Shown here: one piece after another, positions 35,196 through 43,938 of the stretch
Numbering within the stretch: position 1 is the first letter of the stretch
Layout of the letters: each line of letters opens with the position of its first letter
Assembly: GCA_964369915.1 (NCBI GenBank)
Contig: CAYJGG010000001.1
Location: forward strand, 1-64,000
Reading direction: 5' to 3'
Origin: RGIG3102 sp964369915
Lineage (GTDB): Bacteria > Bacillota > Clostridia > Oscillospirales > Ruminococcaceae
Length of the DNA: 64,000 nucleotides
Made by a program: the position numbers and the translations under genes
Notes under the pieces: generated by a model
Database searches by the model: none
The model's input: only the letters and a program-made list of their open reading frames with translations
Told to the model about the DNA's origin: nothing

Positions 35196-35229
35196 TTAAA
35201 AGAGAAAGGATATATCCTTTCTCTTTTAA
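35196..35229 (-). other. Intercistronic stem-loop after the binding-protein gene
   Basis: Perfect 17+17-base inverted repeat (core AAAGAGAAAGGATA) between the substrate-binding protein stop (35235) and the permease start (35164). Such hairpins behind binding-protein genes act as partial terminators or 3'-end stabilisers so more binding protein is made than permease. Confidence 0.7.
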
Positions 35230-35234
35230 ATTTA

Positions 35235-36068
35235 TTAATCTAAGCCAACAGTTTTTGAAAGTTCAACTGCTTCTTCATAAGCTGTTTGGAATGTGCCATC
35301 TGCAATAACTCTTGCGATAACTGTGTTTGCAACTTCTGTTAACGCATCATTTCCTTGTTTTACAACACAAGCTTTACCAAAATCTTCATCACCTGTGAAT
35401 TCGTAGCTTGAAATTGCTATTGCTTCGTTTTCTTCAACATATGATAGAGCAACTTCTGTATCTACAACCATTGCTGCAATATTTCCATTTTGAACTTCTA
35501 AAACTAATTCTGGATATTTTGCAAGTTCAAATAGTGTGGAGTTAGGGAAGTTTTGTAAAGTTAATTGTGATTGAATTGAACCTTTTTGAGCTCCAACTTG
35601 TAAACCTTCAAGAGATTCAACTGTTGTATATACATCTACATTATCTATGTGAACAACTAAAGCTTGTGGATTTTTTTGATAGATATCTGTAAAATCGATA
35701 ACTTCAGCACGCTCTGGAGAAACTGTGAATGCAGCTATACCAATATCAACTTGTGATGATTGAACAGCTGGTATAATCCCATCAAAACTCATATCAACAA
35801 TCTCAAGCTCAACTCCAAGCTCTAATGCTATTTGTTCAGCAAGCCATATATCAATACCTACAAAATTTGCGTCTGCATCTTTAAATTCAAAAGGTGGATA
35901 CTGTGCTTCAGTGCCTAACACTAATTTACCTGCTGCTTTAATTTCATCAACTATCGTAGTTTCTGTTGTAGTTTCTTCTGTTGCTTCTTCTGTAGTTTCT
36001 TCGCTTGAACAAGCAACTAATGATAGTGCTAAAGTTGAAGCTAATAATAATGCTAATAATTTTTTCAT
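35235..36068 (-). CDS. Polar amino acid ABC transporter, substrate-binding lipoprotein
   Basis: 277 residues. Signal peptide with lipobox LVAC (Cys20), a Glu/Thr linker (21-40), then a periplasmic-binding-protein type 2 domain: GTEAQYPPFEF, GIDIWLAEQIA, FDGIIPAVQSSQVDIGIAAFTVSPERAEVIDF. The Arg in SPERAEV binds the ligand carboxylate. Closest to arginine/glutamine-family receptors. First gene of the operon. The promoter overlaps the palindrome TGTATAATTATACA, similar to arginine-repressor boxes, which would fit a basic amino acid ligand. Confidence 0.94.
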   Translation of the reverse strand: MKKLLALLLASTLALSLVACSSEETTEEATEETTTETTIVDEIKAAGKLVLGTEAQYPPFEFKDADANFVGIDIWLAEQIALELGVELEIVDMSFDGIIPAVQSSQVDIGIAAFTVSPERAEVIDFTDIYQKNPQALVVHIDNVDVYTTVESLEGLQVGAQKGSIQSQLTLQNFPNSTLFELAKYPELVLEVQNGNIAAMVVDTEVALSYVEENEAIAISSYEFTGDEDFGKACVVKQGNDALTEVANTVIARVIADGTFQTAYEEAVELSKTVGLD

Positions 36069-36112
36069 TTTTAATTTCCTCTTTTAATTTATGTAATTTA
36101 TTCCGTTCTATG

Positions 36113-36147
36113 TGTATAATTATACATAAAATACATACACTTGTAAA
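36113..36147 (-). promoter_or_regulatory. Amino acid transporter promoter with palindromic operator
   Basis: On the minus strand TTTACA (36147-36142), 17 bases, TATAAT (36124-36119). The perfect palindrome TGTATAATTATACA (36113-36126) covers the -10, and a partial GTGTATGTAT lies in the spacer. This resembles paired ARG-box half-sites. Confidence 0.55.
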
Positions 36148-36238
36148 CAAAAATTTTAACATTAATTGAATTTTGTTAGATTTATACAAAAAACATGTAT
36201 TAAATTACATTCAATTTATATATTTATAATATTTATGT

Positions 36239-36907
36239 TTATTTTTTTATTTTGTCTTGACCAAATTTATATTCTGTGCCGTTTAATAATCTTTTTATAT
36301 TAGAGCGATGTGAATATACAATCATCAAAACAAGCCCTGAACCTATAACTAAATTTATTATAGAAAAAGTGTTAGTGACATAAAAATAAACTAAAGTAAT
36401 TAATAAATATGAAACACTAGCAACAACTGAGGCTAATGATACTATTTTTATACCAAATGCTATAAAAAGAAATATTGTAAGTGCTAATAACAATGTAATA
36501 GGCGTTACAGCTATCATAGCGCCCGCAACAACAGCCATACCCTTACCACCTTTAAATTTAAAGTATAAAGGATACATATGCCCCAAAACAGCTCCTAAAA
36601 CAGCTATATACAAAGTTAATTCTTGATCAAAACTTGCTCTAGCCTCTGCTGCTGTTGAAAACATAACCCAATAATCAGCAATAAATCTTGCTATTATAGT
36701 TGATAAAACACCTTTTAAAGCATCACCTGTAACAGTTAAAACTGCCGCTTTTTTACCAAAAGTTCTAAGCATATTAGTCATACCAGCATTTCCAGAGCCA
36801 AATGTTCTGATGTCTTTTTTGTATACTAATTTACTAATTATAACACCGAAATTTAAAGAGCCTAGTAGATAAGCTATTAAAAAAGCAATTATATAATTAT
36901 TAATCAT
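36239..36907 (-). CDS. plsY: Acyl-phosphate glycerol-3-phosphate acyltransferase
   Basis: 222 residues, five or more membrane helices. Conserved loops: GSLNFGVI, FGSGNAGMTNMLRTFG and KFKGGKGMAVVAG match PlsY motifs for acyl-phosphate and glycerol-3-phosphate. First acylation of membrane phospholipid synthesis. Starts 5 bases after der; the plsX partner is not in the window. Confidence 0.95.
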   Translation of the reverse strand: MINNYIIAFLIAYLLGSLNFGVIISKLVYKKDIRTFGSGNAGMTNMLRTFGKKAAVLTVTGDALKGVLSTIIARFIADYWVMFSTAAEARASFDQELTLYIAVLGAVLGHMYPLYFKFKGGKGMAVVAGAMIAVTPITLLLALTIFLFIAFGIKIVSLASVVASVSYLLITLVYFYVTNTFSIINLVIGSGLVLMIVYSHRSNIKRLLNGTEYKFGQDKIKK

Positions 36908-36912
36908 TTTAT

Positions 36913-38232
36913 TTATTCTCCTCGTTCTCTTACGATTAGTTTCATAGGCGTTCCTTCTAGTCCAAACACTTCTCTTATTTGATTTTCAATATATCTTTGA
37001 TAAGAAAAATGGAATAAATCCTTTTTATTGCAAAAAGTTACAAATGTTGGCGGTCTTGTTGAAATTTGAGTCATATAATAAATTTTTAAGCGCTTGCCTT
37101 TATCACTCGGCGGTTGCACCCTTGCTGTTGCTCTAGCTAAAATATCATTTAAAACGCCAGTAGTTGTTCTAAATGCATTTTGATCATCAACAAATTTAAT
37201 AAGTTCAAATAATTTATCAATTCTTTGTCCTGTCTCTGCTGAAATAAAAATAATTGGCGCATAAGACATAAAGCTGAAATCTTCAGCTAATCTTCTTCTA
37301 TATTGCTCCATAGTTTTATCATTTTTTTCGATTGCATCCCATTTATTAACAGCTATTATACAAGCTTTTCCTTGCTCATGGGCAAAGCCAGCTATTTTAG
37401 AATCTTGCTCAACAAAACCTTGAGTTGCATCTATCATAATAACACAAACTTTACTTCTTTCAACAGCAGCTAAAGCACGAATAACAGCAAATCTTTCAAT
37501 TCCTTCATCAACATTGCCTCTTTTTCTCATTCCGGCTGTGTCTGTTATAATAAATTTACCATGTTTATTTTCAATAAAGCTATCAACCGCATCACGAGTT
37601 GTTCCGCTTTCATCACGAACAATCATTCTTTCTTGCCCTAAAATTTTATTAACAAGGCTAGATTTACCAACATTTGGTCTGCCAATTATAGCAACTGAAA
37701 TATTCTCGTCTTCGTCTGGATCTTCTTTCGTAAAATCTATATGCTTAAAGCATTCGTCTAAAATATCGCCTGTTCCATGACCGTGAACTGATGAAACAGC
37801 GAAAGGCTCACCTATTCCCAGTGAATAAAAATCATAAAAGTCATCTGGAACAGCACCAACGCTGTCCACTTTATTAACTACTAATACAACAGGTTTTCCA
37901 CTTTTTAAAAGCATAGTTGCAACTTCGTAATCTGAAGCTGTTACCCCACTTCTAATATCAGTTACAAATAAAATAACATCAGCTGTTTCGATAGCAATTT
38001 GCGCTTGCTGTTTTATATGTTTTAATATTGAATTATCGTTTATTGGCTCGATACCACCTGTATCAACTAATAAAAAATCTTTATTGAGCCAAGAGCCATC
38101 TGCATATATTCTATCTCTTGTAACACCTGGCGTGTCTTGAACTATACTAATTCTTGCGCCTACTAATTTATTAAATAGCGTGCTTTTTCCTACATTTGGT
38201 CTGCCTACTATTGCAATAATTGGTTTTGCCAT
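36913..38232 (-). CDS. der: Ribosome-assembly GTPase Der (EngA)
   Basis: 439 residues. Two tandem G domains (GRPNVGKST with NKVD, and GRPNVGKSS with NKWD) and a C-terminal KH-like domain. It acts in maturation of the 50S subunit. The order YceD-L32-DUF512-Der-PlsY is familiar in clostridia. Confidence 0.97.
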   Translation of the reverse strand: MAKPIIAIVGRPNVGKSTLFNKLVGARISIVQDTPGVTRDRIYADGSWLNKDFLLVDTGGIEPINDNSILKHIKQQAQIAIETADVILFVTDIRSGVTASDYEVATMLLKSGKPVVLVVNKVDSVGAVPDDFYDFYSLGIGEPFAVSSVHGHGTGDILDECFKHIDFTKEDPDEDENISVAIIGRPNVGKSSLVNKILGQERMIVRDESGTTRDAVDSFIENKHGKFIITDTAGMRKRGNVDEGIERFAVIRALAAVERSKVCVIMIDATQGFVEQDSKIAGFAHEQGKACIIAVNKWDAIEKNDKTMEQYRRRLAEDFSFMSYAPIIFISAETGQRIDKLFELIKFVDDQNAFRTTTGVLNDILARATARVQPPSDKGKRLKIYYMTQISTRPPTFVTFCNKKDLFHFSYQRYIENQIREVFGLEGTPMKLIVRERGE

Positions 38233-38247
38233 TTGCTTTACCCCCCT

Positions 38248-39561
38248 TTAAAAATCTAAATTAAACAGTTTTTGAATTAAACTAATTCCATCATTTTTAT
38301 AAAAAACTGTTTTTATATTTAAATTATCCTCTATATCTTTAGGCGTTTTATCGTCTAAAAATAAATCCTTTTCACTTCTAAGCATATCCTCGCAAAGATA
38401 TAGTGTGTCTGAAATTAAATTTCCTTTTAATTGATTTATTAAATCAGTGGCAACTATAAGGCCTGTTACCCAAACATTTCCACCAAAAAAATCATTATTA
38501 ATTCCATGCACTTTTATATTTATTTTATTTGGATACACTTTTTCTAATTCTTTTATTATATCACACATTATAGGATACATCGCCATGCCTGTTGCTATAT
38601 CTGCTGTGATAACATTTTCTGGATTTGTTGTATATTCTATCTCGCTTATAAACCCATCTATAAAATCCCTCACCATTCCAACGCCATTTTCAAGTTGTGC
38701 AAAATTTCCGTAATATTCGGCTTTTGGAATATCCATTTCGGCTCTTAAAAAAAATTCATCTGCTAAATGCACTAATTTATGATTATGCTTTTCTTCAAAA
38801 TCTTTTGTTAAATTATGCACTTGATTTATTATATTAATGCTATCTTCTTTTGTAAAAGTTTCTAGTTTTTCTAAATTCTCTCTATATCTTGTAACTCCTA
38901 AAGGCACAATTGCAACGCTTTGCAAATTTGGATATAAATTTTGTAAATCTATTATGCTTTTTTCTAAAACTTTTTCATCATTATATCCTTTACATAAAAC
39001 AATTTGCGCATTCATTGTTATTCCTGCCTCGGCAAATTCTTTCATTAGAGTGTTGATTTTTCTGGAATTTGGATTTTTCATCATCTTTTCTCTAACATCT
39101 TCGTCAGTTGCGTGAACTGAAATATTAATTGGAGAAATTTTCATTAATTTTATTCTATCAATCTCCCTTTTAGAAAGATTAGTTAGAGTTATATAGTTTC
39201 CAAATAAAAATGATAATCTTTCATCATCATCTTTAAAATACAAGCTTTTTCTTAATCCTTTAGGCAATTGGTCTACAAAACAAAAAACACATTTATTTTT
39301 ACAAAAATGATGTTTATCTATTAAATAGGTAGTAAATTCAAATCCTAAATCTTCATATTCATCGTTTTTTATTATTTTAATTTTAATATTTTCATCATTT
39401 CTATTAACTAATAAATTAAGTTCATTTTCACTAGAAAAAAATTGCAAATCTAATACATCGTTAATATCATTATTATTTATACTTATTAATTCATCGCCTA
39501 TCAAAAGCCCCATTTTATCTGCAAGAGATAGCTTTTTTATCCCTGTAATATTAACCGACAT
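38248..39561 (-). CDS. DUF512 radical SAM protein with PDZ-like N-terminus
   Basis: 437 residues from the ATG at 39561, eight bases after AAGGTGGG; a GTG three codons earlier lies in that site. A short PDZ-like domain (about 1-70) precedes the radical SAM segment CKNKCVFCFVDQLP (Cys-x3-Cys-x2-Cys), and a DUF512 C-terminal domain. Function unknown; an [4Fe-4S]-dependent radical reaction is likely. It lies 15 bases before der, and conservation of this neighbourhood suggests a translation- or ribosome-linked role (inference). Confidence 0.9.
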   Translation of the reverse strand: MSVNITGIKKLSLADKMGLLIGDELISINNNDINDVLDLQFFSSENELNLLVNRNDENIKIKIIKNDEYEDLGFEFTTYLIDKHHFCKNKCVFCFVDQLPKGLRKSLYFKDDDERLSFLFGNYITLTNLSKREIDRIKLMKISPINISVHATDEDVREKMMKNPNSRKINTLMKEFAEAGITMNAQIVLCKGYNDEKVLEKSIIDLQNLYPNLQSVAIVPLGVTRYRENLEKLETFTKEDSINIINQVHNLTKDFEEKHNHKLVHLADEFFLRAEMDIPKAEYYGNFAQLENGVGMVRDFIDGFISEIEYTTNPENVITADIATGMAMYPIMCDIIKELEKVYPNKINIKVHGINNDFFGGNVWVTGLIVATDLINQLKGNLISDTLYLCEDMLRSEKDLFLDDKTPKDIEDNLNIKTVFYKNDGISLIQKLFNLDF

Positions 39562-39659
39562 ATTTCCCACCTTAATATTTTTTTAAAAAAACTTATACCT
39601 TATTTTAATATTACTTATAATTAATAAAATTATAACATAATATCAAAATAAATTCCACT

Positions 39660-39687
39660 AAAAAAGGAGATAGGCTAACCTATCCCC
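39660..39687 (-). terminator. Terminator after rpmF
   Basis: Minus-strand stem GGGGATAGG / CCTATCTCC (one mismatch) with loop TTAG and a run of six U. It lies after the L32 stop and before the DUF512 gene, so the latter may depend on read-through or its own start. Confidence 0.75.
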
Positions 39688-39705
39688 TCGCTTTGATTGT
39701 AAAAA

Positions 39706-39888
39706 TTAAGCTTCTTTTACAATAACTGCTCTACCTTTATAGTATCCGCAAGCTTTGCAAACTTTATGTGGAACTGTTAACTCGCCACATTGTGTACATT
39801 TAATAAATTGTGGTACATCTAATTTCCAAACATTTGATCTTCTCTTATCTCTTCTTGCTTTTGATAGTTTCCTTTTTGGTACTGCCAT
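39706..39888 (-). CDS. rpmF: 50S ribosomal protein L32
   Basis: 60 residues. MAVPKRKLSKARRDKRR start and four cysteines (CTQC, CKAC) for the zinc ribbon, i.e. the zinc-binding C+ form. Twelve bases follow the YceD stop. Cotranscription with yceD is the near-universal arrangement. Confidence 0.97.
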   Translation of the reverse strand: MAVPKRKLSKARRDKRRSNVWKLDVPQFIKCTQCGELTVPHKVCKACGYYKGRAVIVKEA

Positions 39889-39902
39889 TCTAAAGAACCT
39901 CC

Positions 39903-40418
39903 CTAATTATCATCATTTTCTTCTAATTCGTCTAATAGTTGTTTTAGTGCCATTAATCTCGGATCAATCTGTTTAGATTGACAATTACAGTTTTCTTCTT
40001 TTGGTTTGCCACAAAATGCGCATAACCCTAAGCAGTCTTCACTGCAAATTAGCACTGTTGGTATATCTAAAGATAATTCTTGCATTGCAAGTTGCTTTAC
40101 GTCTAGTGTATAATCGCTGTTTATTGGAATTTCCGGATCTTGCTGTGTGAGGGTAGCAGGAGTTACCACAAACTCTTCATTAACATTGAATTCTTTAAAA
40201 AACAACTTTAAACACCTTCCACAAACGCATGAGGCATTACCTTTTAAAATAAGCTGTACACTCATTTGGTTATTTTGTTTGGCTAGATTTAACTCCACAT
40301 TAACTGGATATAAAAACTCTACGTCTTGACTTATCGTTTCTTTTGATAAATCAAACTCAAAAGCTAGCTGTTTTTCATTTTCATCTCGGTCAAAGACCTT
40401 ATTTAAGTTTATCAACAT
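39903..40418 (-). CDS. yceD: YceD/DUF177 protein
   Basis: 171 residues from the ATG at 40418 (AGAGGTG upstream). N-terminal beta-rich half and C-terminal zinc-knuckle-like cysteines (CVCGRC, then CSEDC...CAFCGK...C). YceD affects 23S rRNA accumulation in other bacteria and always sits before rpmF, as here. Confidence 0.92.
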   Translation of the reverse strand: MLINLNKVFDRDENEKQLAFEFDLSKETISQDVEFLYPVNVELNLAKQNNQMSVQLILKGNASCVCGRCLKLFFKEFNVNEEFVVTPATLTQQDPEIPINSDYTLDVKQLAMQELSLDIPTVLICSEDCLGLCAFCGKPKEENCNCQSKQIDPRLMALKQLLDELEENDDN

Positions 40419-40446
40419 ATAAAGCACCTCTTTAGGTTACTTAAAC

Positions 40447-40475
40447 ATTATATATATCTTTTATATATTTGTCAA
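40447..40475 (-). promoter_or_regulatory. yceD-rpmF promoter
   Basis: On the minus strand perfect TTGACA (40475-40470), 17 bases, perfect TATAAT (40452-40447); the strongest promoter by eye in the window, fitting a ribosomal protein operon. Confidence 0.75.
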
Positions 40476-40538
40476 GATTTTTTTCATTTATTATTAATTT
40501 ATTTTCATTTAGTTATTACAAAGTATCATATTGTAAAA

Positions 40539-40565
40539 AAACGAAGCTGCAAAGCAGCTTCGTTT
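40539..40565 (-). terminator. Terminator of the small P-loop gene
   Basis: 12-base arms AAACGAAGCTGC / GCAGCTTCGTTT, loop AAA, six bases after the stop at 40572. Confidence 0.88.
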
Positions 40566-40571
40566 ATCATT

Positions 40572-40973
40572 TTATAAGTATTTTGTTACGCTTTCAGGAA
40601 GAACTGATTTATCAGCAGATATTGTGAAAACAATTTGTTTTTCTTGAGATAAAGCATTAACTTCATCTAAAAGTTTTGCTAAATCTTCATATCCACCATT
40701 TGGAACTTTTAATATGCCATCAACGTAAACTTGCTCAATATCATAGTTTCCTGCTAAAACACCACTAAAAAAGCCATAGAACTTATCGTAGTTATCAATT
40801 TTGTATTCATCTAAATTGATAAGACGTACTGCATGATTAATGTTATGGCCTAGTTGCATTTTCTTTTCAATACAAACTATATTCCCTTTCACCTTTTCCA
40901 CATTGTCATTAATCATTTCCACCAACTGTTTTGTTTTACCTGTGCCTTTTGTTCCAACTATTAATTTTATCAT
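40572..40973 (-). CDS. Small P-loop NTPase-like protein
   Basis: 133 residues. Walker A GTKGTGKTK (about 7-15) and a possible Walker B in VYVDGIL; the rest is one short alpha/beta domain. Related proteins in clostridia are often mislabelled twitching motility PilT; here nothing supports pilus function. It may bind or act on a nucleotide, role unknown. Single gene with GAGG before the ATG. Confidence 0.8.
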   Translation of the reverse strand: MIKLIVGTKGTGKTKQLVEMINDNVEKVKGNIVCIEKKMQLGHNINHAVRLINLDEYKIDNYDKFYGFFSGVLAGNYDIEQVYVDGILKVPNGGYEDLAKLLDEVNALSQEKQIVFTISADKSVLPESVTKYL

Positions 40974-41061
40974 AATAGTTTCCTCCTTTATTTTTGTTAT
41001 TGCAATTTATAATTAATATAAAATTAATTCAAAATAATACACTAAAATTAAAATATATAAA

Positions 41062-42396
41062 CTATTTTAATTTTTCTAAAAGAATTGCTCTTTCTTTTTC
41101 ATATCCTTGTTTTCCTAATAATGCAAACATATTAACTTTATATGCTTCAACACCTGGTTGATCAAAAGGATTAACACCTAAAACATATCCAGATACAGCG
41201 CACGCTTTTTCAAAGAAAAATATTGTGTAGCCTAAATTATACTCATCTTTTTTATCGATTTCGAGCACTATATTTGGAACACCGCCATCTGTATGTGCTA
41301 AAATTGTGCCTTGCATTGCTTTTTTATTAACTAAAGACATATTTTGATTTGCTAAAAAGTTTAGTCCATCAAAATTTTCTTTTGATTCTTTTATAAATAA
41401 ATCATTTTCTTCTGTTTTAAAATCAATAACAGTTTCAAAAAGATTTCTTGAGCCATCTTGAATAAATTGTCCCATTGAGTGTAAATCAGTTGAGAAAATA
41501 ACGCTTGATGGATAAATACCTTTTTGATCTTTACCCTCGCTTTCCCCATAAAGCTGTTTAAACCATTCGTTCATCATTTGCCAATCTGGATCATATGATG
41601 CCATAATTTCTATATTTTTGCCTTTTCTATATAAAATATTTCTAATAGCAGCATATTTATAGCAATCATTATCTTCGCCTTTTACTTCAAACTTTTTAGC
41701 TGCATCTTGAGCACCTTTTAAAACTTTATCTATATCATATCCAGCCGCTGCTATTGGAAGTAAGCCTACAGCAGTTAAAACTGAAAATCTGCCGCCAACA
41801 TCATCAGGAATACCAAATGTTTCATATCCTTCTAAATCAGCTAAAGATTTTAGTGTTCCTTTATTTTTATCAGTTGTTGCATAAATTCTATGTTTTGCTC
41901 CCTCTTTTGAATATTTTTCTTCCATATATTCTTTAAATACTCTAAAAGCTAAAGCAGGTTCTGTTGTTGTTCCTGATTTAGAAATAACATTAACGCTAAC
42001 TTCTTTGTTTTCGCATAGTTTTAATACATTTTTTAAATATGAAGGGCTAATATTATTCCCTACAAAATAAACTTTTAATTTATTTTCATCTAAATTATTG
42101 TAAAAGCTAGAACCTAAAAATTCTATTGCAGCTCTTGCACCAAGGTAAGAACCACCTATACCTATAACGATTAGCACATCGCTATCGCTTTTGATTTTTT
42201 CTGCCGCCTTTTTAATTCTTGCAAATTCTTCTTTATCGTAATCAAAAGGCAAATTGAGCCAGCCTAAATAATCATTTCCCGCACCTGTTTTTGCGTGCAA
42301 AATGTCGTGGCATAGCTCAATTTGTGAGTTTATATTATTAAATTCTAAATCATTTACAAATTCCTTTAAGTATTTACCCTCAAATTTTACAGCCAT
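41062..42396 (-). CDS. pgi: Glucose-6-phosphate isomerase
   Basis: 444 residues, the shorter Firmicutes type. GIGGSYLGARA, SKSGTTTEPA, and the catalytic Glu/His/Lys in the middle and C-terminal halves (FKQLYGESEGKD, KVNMFALLGKQ) identify it. Interconverts glucose-6-phosphate and fructose-6-phosphate in glycolysis. Own promoter; monocistronic. Confidence 0.96.
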   Translation of the reverse strand: MAVKFEGKYLKEFVNDLEFNNINSQIELCHDILHAKTGAGNDYLGWLNLPFDYDKEEFARIKKAAEKIKSDSDVLIVIGIGGSYLGARAAIEFLGSSFYNNLDENKLKVYFVGNNISPSYLKNVLKLCENKEVSVNVISKSGTTTEPALAFRVFKEYMEEKYSKEGAKHRIYATTDKNKGTLKSLADLEGYETFGIPDDVGGRFSVLTAVGLLPIAAAGYDIDKVLKGAQDAAKKFEVKGEDNDCYKYAAIRNILYRKGKNIEIMASYDPDWQMMNEWFKQLYGESEGKDQKGIYPSSVIFSTDLHSMGQFIQDGSRNLFETVIDFKTEENDLFIKESKENFDGLNFLANQNMSLVNKKAMQGTILAHTDGGVPNIVLEIDKKDEYNLGYTIFFFEKACAVSGYVLGVNPFDQPGVEAYKVNMFALLGKQGYEKERAILLEKLK

Positions 42397-42455
42397 AATT
42401 TTTAACTCCTAAATCATATAAATCGTTTCATTTATTACTATCATTCTTTATATTA

Positions 42456-42485
42456 ATAATACACTAATAAATCATACAATGTCAA
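42456..42485 (-). promoter_or_regulatory. pgi promoter
   Basis: On the minus strand TTGACA (42485-42480), 18 bases, TATTAT (42461-42456), 60 bases before the start codon. Confidence 0.6.
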
Positions 42486-42512
42486 CTAATTTTCCCACTT
42501 TTAGCAGTTTAC

Positions 42513-43784
42513 TTACATATACCCTGTATACTTTGTTAAAAGTGACAAAGCCTTTTGAAAATCTATCTTTTCTACATCTTCTGATAATAATATATTATAC
42601 TCCCCAATTTTACCATTTTGCGTTAATAAATTTATACTTCCAACCTTCATTCCCTCTTTCATTGGAGCACTAATTTCGCTCATTAATTCTACTTCATAGC
42701 TTAGCTGAGTTGAGCTATCTTTTAAAAATAATAAATTCTCTGGAATATCATATTCTATTTTTGCATTTTCAATGATTGAGCTTTTGGTTTTAAGTGTTTG
42801 TGGAATATCTGTAATTTCAGGAAATGCCTTTGTTTCAAAATTTGCAAATCCAAAGTCTAATAATTTTTTACTTGCTGAAAATCTTTCTTCACTGCTATTA
42901 GAGCCTAGTATAACTGAAATTAAAGATAATCCATCTCTTTGAGCAGATGCAGTAAGGCATACTCCTGCTCCACTAGTTGTTCCAGTTTTTAATCCATTTA
43001 TACCTGGATATGATTGCAATAATTTATTTGTGTTAACAATTTGAGTTTGCCCATCTCTTAAGTAGTCCACCCATATAGTTGTGTATTCAAAAATCATAGG
43101 ATGTTTAATTAATTCATTCGCCATTAAAGAAACATCTCTTGCAGTTGAGTAATGATTTTCGGCATCTAGTCCACAAGCATTAACAAAATTAGTGTTTTCC
43201 ATTCCTAGCTCTTTTGCTCTTGCATTCATTTTTCTTGCAAACTCTTCTTCACTCCCCGAAACAAATTCAGCTAAAGCAACAGCCGCATCATTCGCCGAAG
43301 ACACTGCAACTGCTTTTAGCATTTCATCAACAGTGAATATCTCTCCTGGTTCTGCCCAAATTTGGCTTCCACCCATTGAAAACGCATGATTTGATATAGG
43401 AACAATATCCTCTAAAGTGAATTCATTAGCCTCTAATGCCTCAACAACTAAGAGCATTGTCATAACTTTAGTTATAGAAGCTATTGCAACCTTACTATCA
43501 GGATTTTTTTCATATAAAACTTGACCTGTTGTAGTTTCAATTAAAATAGCACTCCCCGCATTCACATCAAACATTTCAGTAGTTGCCACCTTATCAATAT
43601 AGCTGTCTGTTCTAGCCATAGCCTCGGCAATAGTTTCATCAAAAACATAAGCCGGCTCATTATCATACTCCGCTATACTCTCCTCTACAAAAGCTACTGC
43701 CGGCACTGTATCATTTGCAAAAGCCGGAACACTTAAAAAAAACAATAAAACTGCACACAAAAAAACTGATATTATCTTATTCAT
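42513..43784 (-). CDS. dacF: D-alanyl-D-alanine carboxypeptidase (DacF-like PBP)
   Basis: 423 residues. Signal peptide cut after AFA (about 23), then the PBP5-type transpeptidase domain: SITK (103-106), SAN (163-165) and KTG (267-269); a PBP5-C-like beta domain (about 315-395) ends in an amphipathic helix for membrane attachment. It trims the terminal D-Ala from peptidoglycan stems. Monocistronic. Confidence 0.94.
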   Translation of the reverse strand: MNKIISVFLCAVLLFFLSVPAFANDTVPAVAFVEESIAEYDNEPAYVFDETIAEAMARTDSYIDKVATTEMFDVNAGSAILIETTTGQVLYEKNPDSKVAIASITKVMTMLLVVEALEANEFTLEDIVPISNHAFSMGGSQIWAEPGEIFTVDEMLKAVAVSSANDAAVALAEFVSGSEEEFARKMNARAKELGMENTNFVNACGLDAENHYSTARDVSLMANELIKHPMIFEYTTIWVDYLRDGQTQIVNTNKLLQSYPGINGLKTGTTSGAGVCLTASAQRDGLSLISVILGSNSSEERFSASKKLLDFGFANFETKAFPEITDIPQTLKTKSSIIENAKIEYDIPENLLFLKDSSTQLSYEVELMSEISAPMKEGMKVGSINLLTQNGKIGEYNILLSEDVEKIDFQKALSLLTKYTGYM

Positions 43785-43854
43785 ACTAAACTCCTTATTT
43801 TTTACTTATATATTTAATATATTATGTAAACATTTAAAAAAATATTAAAATATG

Positions 43855-43883
43855 TTGTGATTTTCATTTTTTTTTGTTATAAT
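43855..43883 (+). promoter_or_regulatory. mtaB promoter
   Basis: TTGTGA (43855-43860), 17 bases, TATAAT (43878-43883), in the divergent interval with the carboxypeptidase gene. Confidence 0.55.
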
Positions 43884-43938
43884 TCATATCGGCTATATAT
43901 TCTATAGTTTATAAGGCAAGAAATAAAAGAGGTATTTA

